A stretch of DNA of 12,267 nt, taken from NCBI GenBank assembly GCA_900556645.1, contig USPJ01000012.1:1-12267 (forward strand), in the 5' to 3' direction. Both the position numbers and the translations under genes were made by a program. The notes beneath the pieces are model-generated. The model was not told the origin of the DNA. It did no database searches and worked only from the letters and a program-made list of their open reading frames with translations. Shown here piece after piece: positions 8,059 through 12,267 of the stretch. This DNA comes from an uncultured Lachnospiraceae bacterium. Lineage in GTDB: Bacteria; Bacillota_A; Clostridia; Lachnospirales; Lachnospiraceae. The stretch's first letter is position 1, and each line of letters opens with the position of its first letter.

Positions 8059-9000
8059 TTACGCCACCCCCTTTTTACGCCCGATTGCCCACTGCACCAA
8101 GTCAGCGGCAATGTTGCAAAGAGCAATCGCCAGCGCCAGAAAAAACACCTCGGCGTGTATCATGGGAGTATCGCGATCAAGCACATGGTTTACAATCAGA
8201 TAACCAAATCCCGGAATTGAAAAAATGGATTCAATCACCGTTGCGTTAGCCAGTGCCAAACCAATGCTTTGTAAAAAGTTTGGAACTAAACCCATCGCTG
8301 CCCGCGGAAAAAAATGGCACAGCAAAAGCCTTTTTTCCGAAAGCCCACGGCAACGGGCATAAAATGCGTAATCCTCGTTGCTTTCATGCTCCAGAGCATC
8401 CATCAGAAGCGGCGTATAGAAAGAAGCCCCGAATACGCCAATGCAGATTGCCGGAGATATGTAGCTGAGTAGGGTTGTATTTCCTGCCACAGAAATTAAG
8501 GACTTTTGAACAGCAAAATAATCCAGATAAACGGTTGCCAAATAGAAAGAGGGTATGGACACACCCAAAATGCACAAAAGCCTGACTGCCTTTTTCGGAA
8601 GTTTCCAGGGAAGTAAAAAGGCAATACAACTAACGATTACAATGAAAACAACCTGAAAGATAGATGCCAGAGCTACAATTCCAAGCGTTTTCGGAAAAGC
8701 TGTGGCAATATCCGTCCAAACATCATGTCCATTTGCCAAAGAAACGCCTAAATCAAAATGCAGTAAGTCCCATACCCAACGGCCATACTGGACAAGCAAT
8801 GGTTTATCAAACCCCAACTGAATCCGAATCTTTTCAATCTGTTCCGCTGTGGGGTTTCCGATCATCCTCTTTGCATAAGCTGTGGCTGGATCAACGGATG
8901 ACAGTCTCATCAGCAAGAAAGACAGTAGAGTTACAAACAATAAAGTAAATATCAGCTCAACCAGTTTCCGTAGGATATATTTTCTCATATCCCGTTTCAT
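8059..9000 (-). CDS. ABC importer permease subunit, NikB/DppB-like
   Basis: This 313-residue permease is the first gene of the importer operon. It has the N-terminal helix typical of the family (about 10-30), the conserved segment QLGFDKPLLVQYGRW (61-75), HFDLGVSL (81-88), and about five helices from residue 105 onward. The EAA loop is at about 209-235 (EDYAFYARCRGLSEKRLL), and the IPGFGYL segment (262-268) is characteristic of DppB/NikB. The start is supported by AAGGAG 8 nt upstream. The leader between the regulator gene and this start carries a candidate promoter, an intrinsic terminator and an inverted-repeat element, so expression is probably controlled at more than one step. Confidence 0.93.
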   Translation of the reverse strand: MKRDMRKYILRKLVELIFTLLFVTLLSFLLMRLSSVDPATAYAKRMIGNPTAEQIEKIRIQLGFDKPLLVQYGRWVWDLLHFDLGVSLANGHDVWTDIATAFPKTLGIVALASIFQVVFIVIVSCIAFLLPWKLPKKAVRLLCILGVSIPSFYLATVYLDYFAVQKSLISVAGNTTLLSYISPAICIGVFGASFYTPLLMDALEHESNEDYAFYARCRGLSEKRLLLCHFFPRAAMGLVPNFLQSIGLALANATVIESIFSIPGFGYLIVNHVLDRDTPMIHAEVFFLALAIALCNIAADLVQWAIGRKKGVA

Positions 9001-9018
9001 AATACCGACTCCTTCGCG

Positions 9019-9036
9019 AGTTAGAATAATCTAACC
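9019..9036. promoter_or_regulatory. 18-bp inverted-repeat element in the importer leader (candidate repressor operator)
   Basis: The plus strand reads AGTTAGA-ATAA-TCTAACC, arms agreeing at 6 of 7 positions and matching GGTTAGA-N4-TCTAACC at 13 of 14 arm bases. It lies 18 nt before the start codon, just upstream of the ribosome site. That is further downstream of the predicted promoter than at the other two copies (about +55 to +72). Confidence 0.5.
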
Positions 9037-9043
9037 CCTATTC

Positions 9044-9072
9044 AAAAAAAAGAGCGTCTGCACGACGCTCTT
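9044..9072 (-). terminator. Strong intrinsic terminator between regulator and importer operon
   Basis: A 9-bp stem (AAGAGCGTC at 9050-9058, complement at 9064-9072, 5-nt loop) is followed on the minus strand by an unbroken T-run at 9049-9044. It ends the regulator transcript, but it also lies downstream of the candidate importer promoter (9097-9126), so it could be an attenuator as well. Confidence 0.9.
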
Positions 9073-9076
9073 AAAT

Positions 9077-9094
9077 CATCTGCTAGTACAGATG
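9077..9094 (-). repeat. Small inverted repeat at the predicted importer transcription start
   Basis: CATCTG-CTAGTA-CAGATG is a perfect 6-bp-arm inverted repeat. It lies just downstream of the -10 and just upstream of the terminator stem. It may be an RNA hairpin at the 5' end of the leader or a protein site; the sequence does not decide. Confidence 0.4.
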
Positions 9095-9096
9095 AT

Positions 9097-9126
9097 AGTA
9101 TATTGTATCTGGTATTTTGCCGCCAC
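9097..9126 (-). promoter_or_regulatory. Candidate promoter of the importer operon
   Basis: A -10 TATACT (9097-9102) stands 18 bp from a weak -35 GTGGCG (9121-9126). As at the half-transporter promoter, the -35 position falls inside the shared 36-bp block, which suggests activator dependence. The predicted start is near 9090. Confidence 0.5.
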
Positions 9127-9157
9127 TCTAAAAAGACCAAACATCCTCTATTTGGAC
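9122..9157 (-). promoter_or_regulatory. 36-bp promoter block, copy 2 (candidate AraC-regulator site)
   Basis: On the minus strand this copy begins GTCCAAATAGAGG and ends AGAGTGGC, with 25 of 36 bases identical to 4067-4102 and no gaps. Its first ten bases overlap the last codons of the regulator gene. It ends 19 bp from the -10 hexamer. Confidence 0.5.
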
Positions 9158-10119
9158 AACTTTTTTCGGAACTCGGAAGGCAGTTCTCCAAATTCCTTTT
9201 TGAATACTTCGGAAAATTTACTTGGATTATCGTATCCCATTTTAGCCGCAATTTCTGTTATGCTGTCAGAAGTATCCCGAAGCAAGATCGTGGCAGCCTG
9301 CATACGATAGGATTTCATATAAGCATAAATAGAACACCCATAAACGCCCTTGAAGCAAACCTTCATTGAGGTAAGAGGAATTTCAAATTTTTCTGATAAC
9401 TCCTGCAAAGTATAATGGTTGCGAAGATCAGCCGTCATATATTCCTGCATTTTCTTTATTGTTTGTACTTGATTTCTTGCAAAATATCTTCGTTCTTCCT
9501 GGTAATCCTGAAGCGAAACCTGATTCAGAAACATCAGCAATTCCAACACTTTCACTTTTAAATAGTAAGCGATCATCCGAGGCTCCACCCGATAAAGTTC
9601 CGAAAAAATATGTTCAATTTCGCTTTGAGTTCTTAATACAATGCAGGTATCATTCTTGCAAAACTTATCTGCAATCGAAAAGACATCTATATTCAGACCT
9701 CCAATCACACTTTCTATCCGCTTCATAGTTTGATCTGCCGTAGGCAGATCAATGGTAATAGAAATGCCGTGATAATGCGACAACGGAAAGTAAGTTGATG
9801 TAGTTTCGTTTGTCAGGCGGTTAATTGCAAGATCGCCAGCACCGACATACTGATAATCTCCATTAGCAAATTCGCATTCAAAACGTCCCTCCCGGCAATG
9901 ATTGATTTCAAGTACATCAGAGTGCGGAAGCTTGTTTTGATTCTGTCCATCGCTCATGTGAAAATCATTATAGAATAATTCAATACCCGGAAGAATTTCA
10001 TAGCGAGTGATAACACCCTCTCCAGTTACATTTTTCATTCTGTAAATGGAGCAGCCATCTTCGCTGACAATTTTTTGAATTTCCGGGTCAAAAAAGTCTG
10101 TAAATTGCTGTTCGCTCAT
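9148..10119 (-). CDS. AraC-family transcriptional regulator, PchR/YbtA-like
   Basis: The 323-residue protein has an N-terminal ligand-sensing region with a cupin-like stretch around EINHCREGRFECEF (71-84). Its C-terminal AraC DNA-binding domain spans about 217-323. The first helix-turn-helix is near 237-256 (LQELSEKFEIPLTSMKVCFK). The second, with the AraC signature, is near 286-312 (SITEIAAKMGYDNPSKFSEVFKKEFG). The start has AGGAGG 8 nt upstream. Regulators of this architecture next to siderophore uptake genes (PchR, YbtA) activate transport when the ferric-siderophore is bound, and its position at the head of this transport locus fits that role. Its own promoter carries an inverted repeat at the predicted start and a direct repeat over the -10, suggesting repression or autoregulation. 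The ligand is unknown. Confidence 0.92.
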   Translation of the reverse strand: MSEQQFTDFFDPEIQKIVSEDGCSIYRMKNVTGEGVITRYEILPGIELFYNDFHMSDGQNQNKLPHSDVLEINHCREGRFECEFANGDYQYVGAGDLAINRLTNETTSTYFPLSHYHGISITIDLPTADQTMKRIESVIGGLNIDVFSIADKFCKNDTCIVLRTQSEIEHIFSELYRVEPRMIAYYLKVKVLELLMFLNQVSLQDYQEERRYFARNQVQTIKKMQEYMTADLRNHYTLQELSEKFEIPLTSMKVCFKGVYGCSIYAYMKSYRMQAATILLRDTSDSITEIAAKMGYDNPSKFSEVFKKEFGELPSEFRKKLSK

Positions 10120-10135
10120 TTGTATTTCCTCCTGG

Positions 10136-10153
10136 GGTTAGCATAGGCAAACC
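10136..10153. promoter_or_regulatory. 18-bp inverted-repeat element in the regulator leader (candidate repressor operator)
   Basis: The plus strand reads GGTTAGC-ATAG-GCAAACC, arms agreeing at 6 of 7 positions and matching GGTTAGA-N4-TCTAACC at 11 of 14. It begins 6 bp downstream of the -10 hexamer and would cover about +1 to +18, almost the same place as in the half-transporter promoter. Confidence 0.45.
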
Positions 10154-10166
10154 ACGGTTAGTATAG
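10136..10166 (+). repeat. Direct repeat of 11 bp with a 20-bp period over the regulator promoter
   Basis: GGTTAGCATAG (10136-10146) and GGTTAGTATAG (10156-10166) match at 10 of 11 bases, exactly 20 bp apart. The second copy covers the -10 hexamer. The spacing fits two half-sites on one face of the helix. Confidence 0.5.
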
Positions 10167-10189
10167 CATCTTTTCATGGCCGCAGTCCA
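10160..10189 (-). promoter_or_regulatory. Promoter of the AraC-family regulator gene
   Basis: TGGACT (10184-10189) stands 18 bp from TATACT (10160-10165), preceded by TGC to give an extended -10. The predicted start is near 10153, leaving a leader of about 34 nt that holds the ribosome site AGGAGG. Confidence 0.65.
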
Positions 10190-10234
10190 TAGATATTTTT
10201 TGAATTTTGAAGTATGCGTGTTGATTCTCGAACC

Positions 10235-10393
10235 TTAATCCTTGCCTGAAAGCACCCGATGCAGCCGCATAGTTTCCATACGGTGGAGCCGGATTTTTTC
10301 TTTTATCTTCGCAAGCTGCTCCACATGATCTTCCACAAAAACCTTATCGTGCAGGCACGAACGACTTTTTGATTTTTTGACCCTGATATCATA
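10235..10393 (-). other. Orphan open frame without a start, possible gene remnant
   Basis: A 52-codon open frame (TAT at 10391-10393 to TAA at 10235-10237) follows an in-frame TGA. It has no start codon or ribosome site near its beginning; the only internal ATG codons come late (codons 39 and 42). The peptide is charged and helix-forming, with DKVFVEDHVEQLAKIKEK followed by IRLHRMETMRLHRVLSGKD, and looks like the tail of a real protein rather than random translation. I do not recognise the family. It sits between the aminotransferase terminator and the regulator promoter, on the same strand as both. Confidence 0.3.
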
Positions 10394-10394
10394 T

Positions 10395-10431
10395 CATAAA
10401 AGGGCGCACGAATATAATTCGTGACGCCCTT
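10395..10431 (-). terminator. Probable terminator after the aminotransferase gene
   Basis: The arms AAGGGCG-CACGAAT (10400-10413) and ATTCGTG-CGCCCTT (10417-10431, one bulged A at 10424) form a long stem with a 3-nt loop. It is 31 nt downstream of the stop at 10463. The minus-strand U-tract is short (TTTTA), so termination may be partial. It could act in both directions. Confidence 0.7.
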
Positions 10432-10462
10432 GTCCTTATTGTATCACTCCGTTGCCGGATTT

Positions 10463-11680
10463 TTATTTTTCCAGAGATTTAATTGTATCTTCGATGATTG
10501 CTACAGCTTTGTCGCACTCTTCTTCTGTAACAATAAGCGGTGGAATCATACGGATAATGTGTGCTCCGATCGCAGTGATCAGAAGCTTTCGATCCAGACA
10601 GCCATGTTTCACATCTACCCCGCCAATGGTATCATCAAATTCCACACCTACCAGAAGTCCCTGATGTCTTACTTCTTTTACATGAGGAAGCTTCTCAAGC
10701 TTAGCTGCAAAGTAATCGCCAACCTTCTTTGCATTTCCAGCCAGATCTCTGTCCAGAAGCTCATTCACCTCAGCCAGTGCAGCTGCACAACTTACCGGAT
10801 GTCCACCGAATGTAGTTCCATGGGAACCTGCTGTGAAAGCTTTTGCAACCTCTGCTGTTGCACAGATGGCACCGATTGGCATTCCACCGCCCAAAGCCTT
10901 TGCCATAGATACGATATCCGGTTTGATACCATAATTCATATAGGACATAACAGCACCTGTTCTGCACCATCCTGTCTGTACTTCATCGATCAGAAGAAGC
11001 ATATCGTTCTCATCACAGAATTTACGAAGTCCCTGCATGAATTCCATTGTTGCAGGATGTACGCCACCCTCGCCCTGTACAGGCTCAACCATAATGGCAA
11101 TTGTGTTCTCTGTACATGCATCCTTGAAAGCCTGAAGGTCATTGTACGGTGCATAGGAGAAACCATAAGTCATAGGTCCGAATCCAACCTGGCATCCATT
11201 ACCCGGCTGACCTGTTGCAGACATGGCACCAAAGGTTCTTCCATGGAATCCCATCTTTGCAGTTACGATATGATAACGGTTTGGACCATACTTTTCAATA
11301 CCATATTTACGGGCCATTTTGATCATTGCCTCGTTAGCCTCTGTACCGGAGTTCTGATAGAAAATCTTGTCCATGCCGATGGTCTCGCAGACTTTCTCAG
11401 CAAGCAGTGCCTGCGGGATGGTGTATGGATAGTTGAAGGTATGCATGATATCGTCGAGCTGCTCTTTTGCTGCAGCAACAACTTTCGGGTTTCTGTTTCC
11501 GGCGTTGTTTACGGCGATGCCTGCGTAAAAGTCAAGATACGGCGTTCCGTTTTCGTCGTACATGTACATCCCCTCTGCAGTTTCTGCAAGGAAATCGAAA
11601 CGCTCGTAGGTCTCGATCATGTACTTGTTTACTTTGTCTTTGATGTCCTGAACCGTTAATCCTGTGTCTTTTAATCTCAT
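10463..11680 (-). CDS. argD: Class III PLP aminotransferase, probable acetylornithine aminotransferase
   Basis: The 405-residue cytosolic enzyme would transfer an amino group from N-acetylornithine to 2-oxoglutarate (or the reverse) in arginine synthesis. Class III features are in order: SGTEAN at 111-116 for cofactor phosphate binding, FHGRTFG at 145-151 with the ring-stacking aromatic, Glu199 in VEPVQGEGG, Asp232 in IDEVQTGWCRTG (pyridine nitrogen contact), the PLP Schiff-base lysine Lys261 in SMAKALGGGMPIGA, and Thr289/Thr290 before FGGHP. Length suits ArgD. The segment around 58-66 (NNAGNRNPK) differs from the more common GHxHP form, so a related ornithine, succinylornithine or 4-aminobutyrate enzyme cannot be excluded. 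The start is supported by GGGAGG 8 nt upstream. No other arginine gene is in the window; the gene appears to have its own promoter and terminator. Confidence 0.85.
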   Translation of the reverse strand: MRLKDTGLTVQDIKDKVNKYMIETYERFDFLAETAEGMYMYDENGTPYLDFYAGIAVNNAGNRNPKVVAAAKEQLDDIMHTFNYPYTIPQALLAEKVCETIGMDKIFYQNSGTEANEAMIKMARKYGIEKYGPNRYHIVTAKMGFHGRTFGAMSATGQPGNGCQVGFGPMTYGFSYAPYNDLQAFKDACTENTIAIMVEPVQGEGGVHPATMEFMQGLRKFCDENDMLLLIDEVQTGWCRTGAVMSYMNYGIKPDIVSMAKALGGGMPIGAICATAEVAKAFTAGSHGTTFGGHPVSCAAALAEVNELLDRDLAGNAKKVGDYFAAKLEKLPHVKEVRHQGLLVGVEFDDTIGGVDVKHGCLDRKLLITAIGAHIIRMIPPLIVTEEECDKAVAIIEDTIKSLEK

Positions 11681-11716
11681 AGTGTTATCCTCCCATAGCG
11701 TTGAAAAGATTTTTTA

Positions 11717-11766
11717 AATAAAAAACAAAAAAGCAAAGACTACTCATTGGTAAGCGTCTTTGCTTT
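11717..11766 (-). terminator. Terminator-like hairpin inside the aminotransferase leader (candidate attenuator)
   Basis: An 11-bp perfect stem (AAAGCAAAGAC at 11730-11740, complement at 11756-11766), with four further inner pairs including one G-U on the minus-strand RNA, is followed on the minus strand by TTTTTTGTTTTTT. It lies between the predicted promoter (11796-11824) and the start codon at 11680, not after any gene, so it would stop transcripts before they reach the aminotransferase. On the plus strand it also precedes a T-run, but no gene there needs it. Confidence 0.7.
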
Positions 11767-11795
11767 GTTTTTCGTTTATTATTTTATACAACCAT

Positions 11796-11824
11796 ACAAT
11801 AGCACCACTCCCTATATTTGTCAA
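11796..11824 (-). promoter_or_regulatory. Promoter of the aminotransferase gene
   Basis: A perfect -35 TTGACA (11819-11824) stands 17 bp from a -10 TATTGT (11796-11801). The minus strand just upstream (11825-11860) is A-rich, as in an UP element. The predicted start is near 11789, giving a leader of about 110 nt. The TGTATGGTTGTATA sequence over and after the -10 faintly resembles an arginine-repressor box but is not a convincing match. Confidence 0.7.
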
Positions 11825-11985
11825 TTACTTTTTTTAAAAAGTTTTTTATTTTTGTTTTTTCTTTAACACCCGCTTTTTCTATTCTTTTTTGATGTTTTTT
11901 CGTCTTCTGCCGTATTTTTTTCATATCCGTTGTTTTTTATTCTGATGTTCCAGCGGATTTCTGTCCATTATATTGAACAGCTCAT
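11825..11985. other. AT-rich spacer with no recognisable gene
   Basis: This stretch has repeated T-runs on the plus strand (A-runs on the minus strand) and no open frame with a ribosome site. The end nearest 11825 may act as an upstream promoter element for the aminotransferase gene. I see no tRNA, riboswitch core or repeat array in it. Confidence 0.5.
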
Positions 11986-11987
11986 TC

Positions 11988-12018
11988 AAAAAAAGAAAGC
12001 CTGTTATTCTGCGGCTTT
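11988..12018 (-). terminator. Intrinsic terminator of the cupin-domain gene
   Basis: The arms AAAGCC (11996-12001, plus strand) and GGCTTT (12013-12018) pair across an 11-nt loop and are followed on the minus strand by C and seven Ts. The stem abuts the stop codon of the right-edge gene. Confidence 0.7.
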
Positions 12019-12267
12019 TAGTGATAGTCGAGAAAGAAACACATGCAGCTCGTCTTCTCCGTCCCTCTGTTGCGGTAGATGTGGGTCTGGTCTGTCTCGA
12101 AACGGAATGCCTGCTTCAGGTGGATCTCATGCTCTTTTCCATTGCACTCCACGGTCATCACGCCGTCTGTCACCACCAGGTACTCTCTTGTTTTCTCTCC
12201 GTGGCCGCCGCTCACATACGTTCCGCCCGGTTCGATGTCGATGCGGTAGATTTCCACAAGCCGCGTG
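12018..12267 (-). CDS. C-terminal cupin domain, probably of an XRE-cupin transcriptional regulator (cut by right edge)
   Basis: The frame stays open to the right edge; 82 codons are visible, beginning TRLVEIYRIDIEPGG, with a TAA at 12018-12020. The residues form a small beta-barrel cupin_2 pattern: SGGHGEKTREYLVVTDGVMTV, with His/Glu positions as in cupin motif 1, and later FRFETDQTHIYRNRG, matching motif 2. A lone cupin starting here would lack its first strands, so the gene must extend beyond the edge. The spacing and the ending closely resemble the C-terminal sensor half of XRE-family helix-turn-helix regulators with a cupin domain. The DNA-binding half is not visible, so that part is inference. 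GTG at 12257 is simply an internal Val codon. Confidence 0.75.
   Translation of the reverse strand, partial: TRLVEIYRIDIEPGGTYVSGGHGEKTREYLVVTDGVMTVECNGKEHEIHLKQAFRFETDQTHIYRNRGTEKTSCMCFFLDYH

Noticed and set aside
9019..9036. Calling the leader inverted repeats true DtxR/IdeR boxes
   Set aside because: The half-sites are similar, but the known consensus has the two half-sites about one base apart, while here six bases separate GGTTAG from CTAACC. Only a generic operator is claimed.
10421..11659. A 412-codon plus-strand open frame opposite the aminotransferase
   Set aside because: It is Cys/His/Ser-rich with no recognisable domain and mirrors a gene with intact PLP motifs; a codon-bias shadow.
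11692..11754. A 20-residue minus-strand frame starting in the leader hairpin loop and ending just before the aminotransferase start, as a leader peptide
   Set aside because: It has no ribosome site, no run of Arg or other regulatory codons, and its Phe-rich content comes from reading the U-tract.

Overview
The window looks like chromosomal DNA from a low-to-moderate-GC Firmicute, probably a gut Clostridia/Lachnospiraceae member. This is inferred from strong AGGAGG-type ribosome sites, TATAAT/TTGACA promoters, U-rich intrinsic terminators and the style of the proteins; no rRNA or other firm taxonomic marker is present. Nearly everything reads on the minus strand. The exception is a gene tail at the left edge (1-326, plus strand) that resembles the C-terminal end of a mobilisation relaxase and suggests that a mobile element ends here.

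The core, 502-10119, reads right to left as one transport locus. It starts with an AraC-family regulator (9148-10119), followed by a tight five-gene peptide/nickel-type ABC importer: two permeases (8059-9000, 7258-8058), two short ATPases (6467-7258, 5751-6488) and a lipoprotein substrate-binding protein (4115-5749). After a terminator/promoter junction come two ABC half-transporters with exporter fold (2244-3983 and 502-2232), almost certainly a heterodimer. A PchR/YbtA-like AraC regulator, a Nik/Cnt-type importer and an IrtAB/YbtPQ-like half-transporter pair suggest uptake of a metal-metallophore complex. No metallophore biosynthesis gene is visible, so scavenging of a ligand made elsewhere is possible.

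The intergenic DNA carries shared signals. A 36-bp block (25/36 identical, no gaps) lies just upstream of, and overlaps, the -35 region of the candidate promoters for both the importer operon (9122-9157) and the half-transporter operon (4067-4102). It is a good candidate for the AraC activator site. A second element, an 18-bp inverted repeat GGTTAGA-N4-TCTAACC, occurs in all three leaders (4018-4035, 9019-9036, 10136-10153); at the regulator and half-transporter promoters it covers the predicted transcription start. It could be the operator of a metal-responsive repressor. Two of the three leaders also contain intrinsic-terminator hairpins placed so that they may act as regulatory switches.

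Right of the locus are an unidentified orphan reading frame (10235-10393), a class III aminotransferase most like ArgD (10463-11680) with its own promoter and a terminator-like hairpin inside its leader, an AT-rich spacer, and the 3' end of a cupin-domain protein (12018-12267) cut by the window edge.
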